From Myxococcales bacterium (lineage in GTDB: Bacteria; Myxococcota_A; Polyangia; Polyangiales; JAFGIB01), in assembly GCA_029880325.1 (NCBI GenBank), contig JAOUOP010000012.1, forward strand, positions 1 to 64,000: a stretch of 64,000 nt of DNA. The letters are read 5' to 3'. Of this stretch, positions 19,419 through 27,576 are shown in pieces. The notes below the pieces were generated by a model. It did not search any database. It was not told the origin of the DNA and saw nothing but the letters and a program-made list of their open reading frames with translations. The position numbers and the translations under genes are program-made. Within the stretch, counting starts at the first letter, position 1. Each line of letters begins with the position of its first letter.

Positions 19419-21425
19419 CTACTGGCCGGCCAGGGCCGCGTCGATGGCGGCCTTGAAGGCCGGTAGCGGCTGGGCGCCTTGCAGCAGCTTGCCGTTGATG
19501 AAGAAGGAGGGGGTGCCGATGCGGGCGCCGGCCTTCTGAACGGCGTCCAGGTCGGCCTGGACCGCGGCCTTGTGCTTGTCGTTGTCCAGGGCGGCCTTGA
19601 ACTTGGCCATGTTGATGCCGCCGACTTCGCCGGCGTACTTCTCCAGGTCCTCGCGGGCCAGGGCGCGCTGATTCTGGAACATCAGGTCGTGGTACTTCCA
19701 GAAGGCCTGGTCGCCGGCCTGTTCGTAGACCTCGCGGCCAGCCTCGGCGGCCTTGAAGGCCTTGTCGTGGAAGGGCAGGGGGTAGTCGCGCCATACCAGC
19801 TGCACCTTGTCGCCGTACTCGTCGATGACCTGCTTGATGGTGGGATTGACGCGGTTGCAGAAGGGGCACTGGAAGTCGCTGAACTCCTGGATCAGGACCT
19901 TGGCGCCCTTCTTGCCCTTGCTCGGGGCCTTGGCCGGGGGTTTGATGTCGTAGACCTTGTTGGCGTCGGGACGCTCGGCCGGCTTGGCCGCCGCCGGTCC
20001 TGCACCTTCGACAAACTTGGGCGCGGTGGCGCCGTTTTCGATGACCTTGGCGTAGAGCTGGCCCTTGGGCGTGCCCTTGGCCACCAGGTCCTTGGCCTTC
20101 TTCAGCTCTTCGTCGATGACCGCCTTGAAGGCCTCGAAGGGCTGGGCGCCGCGCAGGTTGCGTCCGTTGATGAAGAACGAAGGCGTGCCGCTGGCGCCCA
20201 GGGAGCGCGCCAGCTTCTGGTCCTCTTCGGTCTCGGCCTTGTGGCGGTTGTCGTCGAGGGCGGCCTTGAACTTGGCCATGTTGAGCTTGAGCTCGCCGGC
20301 GTACTTATCGAGGTCCGCACGCGTGAGGGCTTTTTGGTTTTCGAAGAGCTTGTCGTGCATCTCCCAGAACTTGCCCTGCTCGCGCGCGGCGAGGGTGGCC
20401 TCAGCCGCCAGCTGGGCGTCCTTGTGGAAGGGCAGGGCGTTGTGCTTGAAGACGATGCGCACGTCCTTGCTGTAGGTCTCTTCGATCTTTTTGATGGTGG
20501 GGTTGACGCGATTGCAGAAGGGGCACTGGAAGTCGCTGAACTCCACGATCGTCACGAAGGCGTCGGCCGGGCCCTTGGCGGCCGAGTTGCCCACCGGCAC
20601 CTTGTAGACGGCCTTGGGGTCGGGCTGGCGGCGCTGCTGCTGCGGTTCGGGCGCCTTGGCCGCGGTCAGGCCGTTCTTGGTCAGCGCGGCGTAGAGCTTG
20701 GCCTTGGGCGTGCCGCTCTTGATCAGCTTGTCGGCGCGCTTGAGCTCGTCGTCGATGACCTCCTTGAAGCGCGGCAGCGGCTGCGCGCCCGACAGGAAAC
20801 GACCGTTGATGAAGAAAGCGGGGGTGCCGCGCGCGCCCATCTTCTGGGCCAGCTCCTGATCGGCGGTGACCGAGGCCTGGTGGACGTTCTTGTCGAGCGC
20901 TTCCTTGACCTTGTTCACATCCAGGCCGGCCTCCTGGGCGTACTTTTCCAGGTCTGCACGGGAGAGCGCCTTCTGGTTTTCGAAGAGCTTTTTGTGCATG
21001 GCCCAGAACTTGTCGTTGCCACCCTGCTTGAAGGCCTCCATGGCCAACTGGGCGGCGGGCCCGGCATCCTTGTGGAAGGGCAGGGGGTTATTGCGCCAGA
21101 CGACGCGGACCTTGCCCTTGTAGTCCTTCAAGATCGTATCGAGGGTGGGCTCGACGCGGGTGCAGAAGGGGCACTGGAAGTCGCTCCATTCGACGATTGT
21201 GACCAGGGCGTCGGCTGCTCCCTTGGAGGGTTGGGCGTCTGTGACGGGGATCTTGAAGCGGTCGGGACCGCCTTCTTCGACGACGGCTTCGACGTCGTCG
21301 CCCTGGTTGGCGTCGGCTGCGGCCGTGACTTCTTCGCCACCGCCTGAGCCGGAAGTGACATGTCCGATGACGACCCCCGCGAAGAACGCGAAGAGGATCG
21401 ACACGAGTGCAGAACCTTTACTCAT
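19419..21425 (-). CDS. Protein with three tandem DsbA-like thioredoxin domains
   Basis: 668 residues. An N-terminal hydrophobic segment (LVSILFAFFAGVVIGHV) acts as signal or membrane anchor. Three homologous DsbA/Thioredoxin_4 modules follow, at about residues 58-230, 268-435 and 492-668. Each has the active site CPFC (in SDFQCPFCTR, SDFQCPFCNR and SDFQCPFCNR) and a cis-Pro region (ARGTPAFFING, ASGTPSFFING, RIGTPSFFING). Pro/Ala/Gln linkers separate them. All active-site cysteines are intact, so it could be a periplasmic oxidase or isomerase with three redox sites. ATG 21425 has GGAG about nine bases upstream. A strong terminator follows. No DsbB-like partner is nearby. Confidence 0.9.
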   Translation of the reverse strand: MSKGSALVSILFAFFAGVVIGHVTSGSGGGEEVTAAADANQGDDVEAVVEEGGPDRFKIPVTDAQPSKGAADALVTIVEWSDFQCPFCTRVEPTLDTILKDYKGKVRVVWRNNPLPFHKDAGPAAQLAMEAFKQGGNDKFWAMHKKLFENQKALSRADLEKYAQEAGLDVNKVKEALDKNVHQASVTADQELAQKMGARGTPAFFINGRFLSGAQPLPRFKEVIDDELKRADKLIKSGTPKAKLYAALTKNGLTAAKAPEPQQQRRQPDPKAVYKVPVGNSAAKGPADAFVTIVEFSDFQCPFCNRVNPTIKKIEETYSKDVRIVFKHNALPFHKDAQLAAEATLAAREQGKFWEMHDKLFENQKALTRADLDKYAGELKLNMAKFKAALDDNRHKAETEEDQKLARSLGASGTPSFFINGRNLRGAQPFEAFKAVIDEELKKAKDLVAKGTPKGQLYAKVIENGATAPKFVEGAGPAAAKPAERPDANKVYDIKPPAKAPSKGKKGAKVLIQEFSDFQCPFCNRVNPTIKQVIDEYGDKVQLVWRDYPLPFHDKAFKAAEAGREVYEQAGDQAFWKYHDLMFQNQRALAREDLEKYAGEVGGINMAKFKAALDNDKHKAAVQADLDAVQKAGARIGTPSFFINGKLLQGAQPLPAFKAAIDAALAGQ

Positions 21426-21513
21426 GATCTCTATCTCCGGACGCACCGCAGCTGCGGATCGAGCGTCCATTTGGGTTTTTGATGAACGGTTGGGTTTTGC
21501 CGGCGGGACGCGC

Positions 21514-21939
21514 TCAAGCGGCGCGTCGGCCGCGCTGGGGCGGGCGCTCGAGGGCGCCTTGTACGCCGGCTCGGGGCGCAAGGCCGAGGCGGGCGGAGCG
21601 TGGGCTCTGCCGCCCCTCGGCGTCCGGTCGAGTGCCCGGGGCATTGGCTGAACCCGCGTGTTGCAGGCCCCCGTCTCGGTAGCTGCCCGAGCTGCCGCCC
21701 CGGGGCGCGCAGCGCGGGTCGTCGGGGCTGGCACACCATAGCAGCTCGTCCTGCTCCGGTTCTGCCAGCGACGGCTCAGCTTCGGCGCCGGCCTGTGCCG
21801 CGAGCAGCTCCAGCTGCGGCTCGGAGGCCACCGACACCAGCACCGCGCCCTCCTGGCAGACAGTGCTCGTCGCCTCCGCGTCCTGGGCGGGCAGGAGCGA
21901 TGCGACTACCACGACGAGCGCTGCGCACTGACGGGTCAT
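21514..21939 (-). CDS. Small secreted hypothetical protein
   Basis: 141 residues with a signal peptide (QCAALVVVVASLLPAQDAEA). The mature protein has an acidic, Ala-rich segment and the motif WCASPDDPRCAP, a cysteine pair pattern seen in small exported proteins of Myxococcota, then a low-complexity Arg/Gly/Pro-rich tail. I recognise no functional family. It lies 88 bp upstream of the triple-DsbA gene on the same strand, so its cysteines could be a substrate of that protein (speculative). Moderate confidence that it is a real gene; the C-terminal third could be non-native if the true stop was lost. Confidence 0.5.
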   Translation of the reverse strand: MTRQCAALVVVVASLLPAQDAEATSTVCQEGAVLVSVASEPQLELLAAQAGAEAEPSLAEPEQDELLWCASPDDPRCAPRGGSSGSYRDGGLQHAGSANAPGTRPDAEGRQSPRSARLGLAPRAGVQGALERPPQRGRRAA

Positions 21940-22047
21940 ACGAACGGCGGAAGTCTACAGCCGATTGACCGCGGGGCAAGTCCCCGCAATTTTAGCAGCC
22001 GTGGTCTCGGAGTAACGTACTTGTAGGTAACCGTAGGAGAGAGCCCC

Positions 22048-22707
22048 ATGCGCGACTTCGATGCCCAACGCGATCTTGCCCGCGTGCAGCAGCTGGCTGC
22101 CGCCCTGGGGGCCGAACCGCCGGCCGAGGCGCTGCTCGCCTGTGCCCGCTACGTGGAGCTGGTGGCCGCCTGGAATCGCCGGGTGGATCTCACCGCCGCG
22201 CGCGGTGCCGAGGCCCAGGCCGAGGTTCTGCTGGCCGACGCCATGGCGCTGGCCGCAGGTGATCTGCTCTCGCAGCTGGGCCCACGTCCGAGCTTGCTCG
22301 ACGTGGGCACCGGCGCCGGTGCACCGCTTTTTCCGCTGCTTTTGCTCAGGCCCGAACTCCGCGCCTGCGCGGTCGAGGGGCTGCGCCGGCGGGTGGCCTT
22401 TCTACGTGTGGCCGCGGCGCGGCTCGGGCTGCTCGAGCGGCTGAGCATTTGCGAGCGCAAGCTCGGTCCCGAGGATGCTCCCAATGGGCTGCCGGGCGCG
22501 CCCTTCGCGCTGGCCAGCTCGCGCGCCACCTTCGAGCCCAGCCGTTGGCTCGAGCTGGCTTTGGGGCTTTCCCCGGCGGCGCTGCTGTTCACGGCGCGCG
22601 CCGAGCTGCCGGCGGCGCCCGAGGGCACGACGCTGGTCACCACCCAACGCTATGCGCTGCCCGGGTCGGGCGCGCCGCGGGCGATCAGCCTCTATCGGCG
22701 GTTGTAG
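22048..22707 (+). CDS. rsmG: 16S rRNA (guanine-527-N7) methyltransferase RsmG-like
   Basis: 219 residues with the RsmG layout: helical cap (YVELVAAWNRRVDLTAARGA), Rossmann motif I (SLLDVGTGAGAPLFPLLLL), motif II with LRACAVEGLRRRVAFLRV, and motif IV region FALASSRATFEP. It differs from the consensus in having APLFP where most have FPGIP, and EGLRRRVAF for ES(R)xKRxxF, so it is a divergent member. RBS AGGAG lies upstream of ATG 22048. Its 3' end overlaps the convergent khpB stop by 16 bases. It sits beside the rpmH-yidC cluster as in many genomes, but in the opposite orientation. Confidence 0.8.
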   Translation: MRDFDAQRDLARVQQLAAALGAEPPAEALLACARYVELVAAWNRRVDLTAARGAEAQAEVLLADAMALAAGDLLSQLGPRPSLLDVGTGAGAPLFPLLLLRPELRACAVEGLRRRVAFLRVAAARLGLLERLSICERKLGPEDAPNGLPGAPFALASSRATFEPSRWLELALGLSPAALLFTARAELPAAPEGTTLVTTQRYALPGSGAPRAISLYRRL

Positions 22708-23306
22708 CGCTCGCGCTGCTGGGCGCGGCTGGGGATGATGCGCACGCGGCGGTCGGCACCCTGGTCGTCGGAGCGGGTGCTGACGCCCGGGAACTTGGCC
22801 AGCGAGAGATGCACCACGCGGCGGTCGCGCGGCGACATGGGCTCCAAGGTGACGATGCGGCTCTGGGCCACGGCGCGCTTGGCCTCGCGGCGTGCCAGCG
22901 AGGCCAGGCCGTCCTCGCGGCGCTCGCGGTAGTCGCCCGAGTCCAGCAGCACATGGCGCCGGCCGTCGGGGAAGCGGTTGACGATTTTGTTGATCAGAAA
23001 CTGCAGGGCGTCGAGGGTCTGGCCCTTCTTGCCGATGACGCGGCCGGCGTCTTCGCCGCTGACGTCGATCACGACCTCGTCGCCATCTTCCCGGATCTTG
23101 ACCTCGACGCTCAGGCCCATGCGCGCGACGATCTCCTGGACCATCTCGGCGGCCAGTTCGGCCTTGCCGTCTTCCTGGGTCTCCACGTCGTCGCGGTCGC
23201 GGTCGCGGTCGCGGTCACGGTCGCGGTCCCGTGCAGCGTCTTCGGCGTCATCGGCGTCGACGAGCAGCGCTCCATCCAAATCGGGGCCTTTCTTGTCACT
23301 TGCCAC
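22692..23306 (-). CDS. khpB: KhpB/Jag RNA-binding protein (KH-R3H)
   Basis: 204 residues from GTG 23306 (GGAG upstream), overlapping the yidC stop by 11 bases. Residues about 26-39 are an Arg-Asp dipeptide run. The KH domain follows (VVIDVSGEDAGRVIGKKGQT, with the GKKG loop), then the R3H domain (REAKRAVAQSRIVTLEPMSP, then DRRVVHLSLAKF). A short basic tail ends the protein. The N-terminal Jag domain of Gram-positive homologues appears replaced by the RD-rich acidic/basic segment. KhpB binds RNA and is normally encoded after yidC, as here. Confidence 0.92.
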   Translation of the reverse strand: MASDKKGPDLDGALLVDADDAEDAARDRDRDRDRDRDRDDVETQEDGKAELAAEMVQEIVARMGLSVEVKIREDGDEVVIDVSGEDAGRVIGKKGQTLDALQFLINKIVNRFPDGRRHVLLDSGDYRERREDGLASLARREAKRAVAQSRIVTLEPMSPRDRRVVHLSLAKFPGVSTRSDDQGADRRVRIIPSRAQQRERYNRR

Positions 23307-25170
23307 GGCGGGATCTCCGTTCTGCCTTGCTCGGCCGGGCGCCCTTGGGGCGCGGTTTGCTGAATACCATGTCCGAGCCCTCCTCGGCATCCGGGGGTTC
23401 GGAGGGGGGGGCGCCGCTGCGGGAGGCGGAGGGGCTCTTGCCGTTGCCGCCGGCGGCGCTGCTGTCGGCTTTGGTTGCGGCCGCGGTCTCGGATTCGGCC
23501 TCGCCTGGCCTGGAGGCCCGGGCAAGGTGCCGCTCGATCAGCCGCTGCTGGGTGATGCTCAGCGCCGAGTTGGTGAACATGTAGAGGCACAGCCCGGCCG
23601 GCAGAAAGAGCATGAAGCTCGCCATCATGGTCGGCATCATGTACAGCATCATCTTCTGCTGTACCGGATCGGTGCCGGCCATGGGCGTCATCTTCTGCTG
23701 CACGAACATCAGCGCGCCCAGGGCCAGGGGCAGTGAGAAATAGGGGTCGGGCGAGGACAGGTCGACCCACCACAGCGCAAAGGGCGCCCGGAACAGCTCG
23801 ACGTTGCTCGACAGCGACGTGTAGAGCGAAAACCAGATCGGAAGCTGCAGCAGCATGGGGAAGCAACCGGCCATCGGGTTGACGCCGCGGTTGCGGTACA
23901 GCTCCATGATCGCCGCGCCTTTTTTCTCGCGGTCGTCGGCGTAGAGCTCGTTGATGCGGTCCATCTCCGGCTTGAGCTCTTTCATCTTGGCCATCGACTG
24001 CATCTGCTTGGCCGTCAGTGGAAAGAGCAGCAGCTTGACCACGAAGGTCAGCAGGATGATCGCAAACCCCCAGTTGCCCACAAAGTCGAAGATCACGCGC
24101 AAGAGCCAGGTCAGGCCTTCAGCCAGGCCAGTGAACCAGCCGGTCTGGATCGCCTCGCGCAGGTGATGACCGGCGGCCGACAGCTCTTCGGGGGTCTTGG
24201 GGCCCAGGTAGGCCAGGGCGCGGTAGGTGTGGCTCTGGCCGGGTTCGAGCGACAGCTCGGCGTAGCTCATGCGCGCGCTGAAGAGCGTGCCGACGGGGTC
24301 GCCGTCGGCGTCGCGGCCGCGGTCGGAGGCCTCGATGCGGCAGTCGCCAGCGGCTTCACCCTCGGGTGCCACGGCGCTGAGGAAGTAGACGTTTTCCACG
24401 CCGATGAAGCCGATGTCGCCGCGGAAGGGCAGTGCTTCATCGAGCCCGGCCCGCAGCTCTCGTTCGAGTTCGTCGGCATGGCGGCATAGGGCGCTGCTCG
24501 TGGCCGGCGAGCGAACGGGCAACAGCGGAATGCCACCACCTTCGGCTTCGGACGTGACGTAGTGGTGGGAGGCCAGGTGGTGGCGCAGACTGTGGCGCCG
24601 GCTCGAGCCGTTGTGGATGCGCGTGGTCACCCACAGCTGGTTGGGAACTTCGGCGGCCTCGAGCTTGCGCGTGATGGAAAGGCCCTCGAGCCGGCCGCTC
24701 AGGCGCACGGCACTGGGCGACAGGCGCTCGACCGTGAGCGGGGCCAGGGCCGATAGGTCGATGCCGTCGAACTCGAGTCCCAGCGGGTAGTAGCGGGGCC
24801 TGTCGGTGGTGACCAGGTCGATGCCGCCGGCGGGCTGCTCGCCGCCTTGGCGGTAGCGCTCGGACTTGAGTTCGAAGGAGGTGAGCCCGGCGTTGAGGTT
24901 GGAGACGCTGGCGATGAAGGAGGCGGCCTCGATGCGCACCTGCTCTTCACGCTCGCGCAGGGCATCGAGCCCGGGGCCGCCCCTGGGCTCGGCGGCGGGC
25001 TTCGAATTCTTCGTCGAATTTGTTGTCGCGGTGCCGCCGAAGGCCGCCTGGGCGTCGGCGGAGCCGCCTTCCCCCTCGCCGGGCGGTGGCAGAAGCAGCA
25101 TCGGCGCGGCCACCGCCAGCGACAGCAGCGCCATGTAATAGAACATGCGCGGCGGGGATTTATTTTCCAT
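23296..25170 (-). CDS. yidC: YidC membrane protein insertase
   Basis: 624 residues. The N-terminal helix (FYYMALLSLAVAAPMLLLPP) is followed by a large periplasmic beta domain (about residues 45-360) and the conserved five-helix core near the C-terminus: NWGFAIILLTFVVKLLLFPL, LKPEMDRINELYADD in the cytoplasmic hairpin, and GCFPMLLQLPIWFSLYTSLS. The C-terminal tail is strongly basic, consistent with ribosome contact. It inserts and folds inner-membrane proteins with or without SecYEG. ATG 25170 lies within the end of yidD (11-base overlap). Its upstream region includes a 15-bp tandem repeat. Confidence 0.97.
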   Translation of the reverse strand: MENKSPPRMFYYMALLSLAVAAPMLLLPPPGEGEGGSADAQAAFGGTATTNSTKNSKPAAEPRGGPGLDALREREEQVRIEAASFIASVSNLNAGLTSFELKSERYRQGGEQPAGGIDLVTTDRPRYYPLGLEFDGIDLSALAPLTVERLSPSAVRLSGRLEGLSITRKLEAAEVPNQLWVTTRIHNGSSRRHSLRHHLASHHYVTSEAEGGGIPLLPVRSPATSSALCRHADELERELRAGLDEALPFRGDIGFIGVENVYFLSAVAPEGEAAGDCRIEASDRGRDADGDPVGTLFSARMSYAELSLEPGQSHTYRALAYLGPKTPEELSAAGHHLREAIQTGWFTGLAEGLTWLLRVIFDFVGNWGFAIILLTFVVKLLLFPLTAKQMQSMAKMKELKPEMDRINELYADDREKKGAAIMELYRNRGVNPMAGCFPMLLQLPIWFSLYTSLSSNVELFRAPFALWWVDLSSPDPYFSLPLALGALMFVQQKMTPMAGTDPVQQKMMLYMMPTMMASFMLFLPAGLCLYMFTNSALSITQQRLIERHLARASRPGEAESETAAATKADSSAAGGNGKSPSASRSGAPPSEPPDAEEGSDMVFSKPRPKGARPSKAERRSRRGK

Positions 25171-25450
25171 GGCCCTGTGGTTCGCCCAGGTGTGGTTCGC
25201 CCAGGTGTGGTTCGCCCAGGTGTGATTCGCCCAGGCGGGCCGGGGGCGGATCGAAGCCCCCGGCGTTGAAGGGGTGGCAGCGCAGGATTCGGCCCGCGCC
25301 CAGCGCGCTTCCGCGCGCGGCTCCAAAGCGCTCGACGCAGGTTTCGGTGTAGGCCGAGCAGCTCGGATGAAAGCGGCAATTGGCCCCGAGCAGCGGCGAC
25401 AGCGCCCGGCGGTAGACGCGAATCAGGAGCAGCAGTGCACGGGCGAGCAT
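25160..25450 (-). CDS. yidD: YidD membrane protein insertion efficiency factor
   Basis: 96 residues. The YidD core is intact: LLLIRVYRRALSPLLGANCR, FHPSCSAYTETCVERFGAAR and RILRCHPFNAGGFDPP, including the three conserved cysteines of CRFHPSCSAY and RCHP. The last ~25 residues are an unusual extension with a five-residue repeat (GEPHL) produced by a 15-bp tandem array. YidD is a small amphipathic membrane-associated protein that assists YidC. It lies between rnpA and yidC, overlapping the latter by 11 bases. Confidence 0.95.
   Translation of the reverse strand: MLARALLLLIRVYRRALSPLLGANCRFHPSCSAYTETCVERFGAARGSALGAGRILRCHPFNAGGFDPPPARLGESHLGEPHLGEPHLGEPQGHGK
25176..25235. repeat. 15-bp tandem repeat, four copies, at the yidD 3' end
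   Basis: Four consecutive 15-base units (TGTGGTTCGCCCAGG; the fourth has one change, GATTC for GGTTC). The unit is a multiple of three, so changes in copy number add or remove five residues from the YidD tail without breaking its frame. The array starts six bases upstream of the yidC ATG. Confidence 0.95.
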
Positions 25451-25463
25451 CGGGGGATCCGGG

Positions 25464-25886
25464 TCAGTGGGAACGGGGGGCGCCCTGGGGCGCGCCCGGC
25501 TGGGCGCTGCGGGCGGCGCGGGCCAGTGGTCGCCTGGCCTCTTCGAGTTCGGCGACGACGGCCCGGTAATCTAGCTCCAGGGCACCCCTGCGGGCCACCA
25601 CCACGACCTCACAATCGTCGGGAAAGAGCCCCGGGTTGCGCCGGAAGGCCTCGCGCAGCCGCCGCTTGATGCGATTGCGGCCCACGGCGCCGGCCACCCG
25701 CTTGGTGACGGTGATGCCGAGGCGGCGTTGGGAGGCGGGCAGCACCATGATCAGGAAATGTGGGGTGTGAACCTTGCGGCCTTGGCCCTGGACGCGGAGA
25801 TAGTCCCCACGGCGCAGAATGCGGGCGCTCCTGGGAAAGGCCTCCGCCCCTTTGCCGCTTCCCTCGCCTGCTCGCCGGGTCGACAT
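25464..25886 (-). CDS. rnpA: Ribonuclease P protein component
   Basis: 140 residues. The family signature RNRIKRRLREAFRRNPGLFP is present together with FPRSARILRRGDYLRVQGQG and HFLIMVLPASQRRLGITVTK. The C-terminal ~25 residues are a Pro/Ala/Arg extension. It binds M1 RNA and helps mature tRNA 5' ends. ATG 25886 is chosen because it leaves a normal-length N-terminus. A GTG at 25961, only eight bases after the rpmH stop, would add 25 residues. It lies 83 bp after rpmH, as in most bacteria. Confidence 0.93.
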   Translation of the reverse strand: MSTRRAGEGSGKGAEAFPRSARILRRGDYLRVQGQGRKVHTPHFLIMVLPASQRRLGITVTKRVAGAVGRNRIKRRLREAFRRNPGLFPDDCEVVVVARRGALELDYRAVVAELEEARRPLARAARSAQPGAPQGAPRSH

Positions 25887-25969
25887 CCCGCTGGCTCTGG
25901 GTGTCGCTGGAGGGACGGTGGCTTCCGGTGCTGGGTAGGTCCCGAGACCGAGGACGCCCACGTTCCCGT

Positions 25970-26119
25970 CTACTTGCTGTAGACCGAGACCGAGAGCCGC
26001 TTGCGGCCCTTGCGGCGCCGGTTGTTGATGACGCGGCGTCCGGTTGCGGTCTTCATGCGTGCGCGAAACCCGTGGGTGCGCAGGCGGCGCTTACGATGCG
26101 GCTGATATGTGCGTTTCAC
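25970..26119 (-). CDS. rpmH: 50S ribosomal protein L34
   Basis: 49 residues beginning [20 protein letters not shown] after the start, with the typical [18 protein letters not shown] ending. Start is GTG 26119 with GGAG eight bases upstream. It heads the conserved run rpmH-rnpA-yidD-yidC-khpB. No DnaA-box cluster or dnaA gene is visible beside it, so this window gives no evidence that oriC lies here. Confidence 0.98.
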   Translation of the reverse strand: MKRTYQPHRKRRLRTHGFRARMKTATGRRVINNRRRKGRKRLSVSVYSK

Positions 26120-26207
26120 GAGGGCGCTCCAGGACCCCGACTCTGCGGGTGGCGGCGGAAGGAAGCACGGGGCCCCCTGGCTGTCAAGCCAATGGTGTGC
26201 ACACAGC

Positions 26208-27215
26208 TCACCAGATGGTCTCCACCTCGTCGTGGTTCTGCTCGGCTGCGGCGCTCGAGCCCAGCGCAAAGACGGCCTGGTGGGCCGCGCCGAAGCGCCC
26301 GCGGGTGACCAGCGCGGCGATGTCGCCGTCCAGCTCGCGGTAGTCGGCGTAGGCCATCAGGGCGTCGTGCAGGTCCTTGGCGCTCTGGAAGCGCTGATCG
26401 GGGTCGCGGGCGAGGGCGCGCCCGACGATCTCCTGCAGTACCGTGTCGGCTTCGTCGTTGAGCGGTAGCAGGGCGGGGATCTCGGCCCGGCGTACCAGTT
26501 CGACGGTGCCGAAGTCGGTGGGCGCGTGGAAGAGCCGGCGCATGGTCAGCATCTCCCACAGCACGATGCCGACGGCGAAGACGTCGGCACGGGCATCGAT
26601 GGCCTCGCCGTGGGCCGCTTCCGGCGAGAGGTAGCTGAACTTGCCCTTGATCAGGCCTGGGGCCGTGCGCGTGCGCTGCAGCTTGGACTTGGCGAAGCCC
26701 AGATCGCAGAGCTTGAGCGAGCCGTCCACGCCGAGCAGGACGTTGGGCGGGGTGACGTCGCGGTGGACCACCGACAGCTCAGAGGCCCCGACCCGCAGGC
26801 CGTGCAGGTGGTGGAGGCCGCGGCACAGGGAGAGGCAGACGAGCACCGCCTCGCCCAGGCTGAAGCGGTCGTCGTTGGCCAATAAGCCGGCGGTCAGGGA
26901 GCGCAGATCCTGGCCCTCGATGTACTCGAGCACGCCATGGAGCTGGCCCTGGTAGGCCCAGGAGTCCAGTGTGGCCACCAGATTCGGGTGGCGGCAGGCC
27001 AGGCCCAGGCGGATCTCGTCGCGCAACATGCCGGCCATCTCCGGGTCGTTGCGCAGGTGCGGCAACAGCCGCTTGAGCACTACCCGCTCGCCGGCGCGGC
27101 CCCGGTCGCTGTCCCGAGCCCGCTCGCCCACGAAGAGTTCGGCGACCCCACCGGCTGCGAAGCGGCGCACAAACCGATAGCGCGGCGTATTGTGGGACTC
27201 GAGACGCGCTCCCAT
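26208..27215 (-). CDS. Soluble eukaryotic-type Ser/Thr protein kinase
   Basis: 335 residues covering a full kinase domain: a glycine-rich loop variant ([13 protein letters not shown]), the lysine in VVLKRL, the catalytic loop [11 protein letters not shown], the metal-binding motif as DLG rather than DFG ([12 protein letters not shown]), and SPEAAHG in the activation segment with [13 protein letters not shown] after it. There is no transmembrane segment, PASTA or other sensor domain, only a short C-terminal tail. Myxobacteria have many such kinases; the substrate is unknown. ATG 27215 is chosen because residues further upstream are low-complexity Pro/Arg. It lies upstream of rpmH on the same strand, 88 bp away. 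Confidence 0.9.
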   Translation of the reverse strand: MGARLESHNTPRYRFVRRFAAGGVAELFVGERARDSDRGRAGERVVLKRLLPHLRNDPEMAGMLRDEIRLGLACRHPNLVATLDSWAYQGQLHGVLEYIEGQDLRSLTAGLLANDDRFSLGEAVLVCLSLCRGLHHLHGLRVGASELSVVHRDVTPPNVLLGVDGSLKLCDLGFAKSKLQRTRTAPGLIKGKFSYLSPEAAHGEAIDARADVFAVGIVLWEMLTMRRLFHAPTDFGTVELVRRAEIPALLPLNDEADTVLQEIVGRALARDPDQRFQSAKDLHDALMAYADYRELDGDIAALVTRGRFGAAHQAVFALGSSAAAEQNHDEVETIW

Positions 27216-27576
27216 CGCCGCTCGGGGGTAGCACAAGCGGGCCCGGGCTTCACTCCCGTGTGGCCGATTTGGTGGCCGATTTGCCGGCGAAGCCTCGCCG
27301 CGCGCCGAATTCGCGGGCGGAGATTCGCCGTTGCGGGCCACAAAAGCGGCCGGCCGCCGACCGGAAGGGGGAGACACGATCGGCTGGGGCCGGCCTGACG
27401 CCGCAGAGGGAGAGGGGGTTTCCCCCACAGCGCTAGGGTCAAGACTAGCGCGCCGATCGCCTGGAAACCACCGCGACTTCGCGGCCCTGTGCGGCGCTCG
27501 TCGATGCCGCGCAGGGCCGGGAGGTTTTCGGGCCAAAGTATGGGGGGCGATGACGGTGCCGCGGTGCCGACGGTCT
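27216..27576. other. Gene-free gap between the kinase and radC
   Basis: 361 bp without a supported gene. It should contain the kinase promoter (minus strand). Visible structure: a short direct repeat (TGGCCGATTT, twice at about 27265-27287), a GGGGG-TTT-CCCCC hairpin near 27410-27425, and the CTAG-bearing inverted repeat described separately. No -35/-10 pair is convincing. Confidence 0.4.
27430..27451. repeat. Short inverted repeat GCGCTAG-N8-CTAGCGC
   Basis: Perfect 7-base arms (27430-27436 and 27445-27451) around an 8-base spacer. The arm contains CGCTAG, the same sequence found at both outer ends of the 168-bp repeat element at 36956-37123. It could be a protein-binding palindrome or the footprint of a lost element; neither is shown. 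Confidence 0.5.

Noticed and set aside
19479..21347. 622-residue plus-strand open frame opposite the triple DsbA gene
   Set aside because: It is a shadow of a highly biased coding strand: Leu/Val/Gly-rich, no domain, and the opposite strand has three clear DsbA modules.
25970..27576. Possible chromosome origin near rpmH
   Set aside because: There is no dnaA, no gidA/mnmG and no visible cluster of DnaA boxes; the region is occupied by a kinase gene and a short G+C-rich gap.
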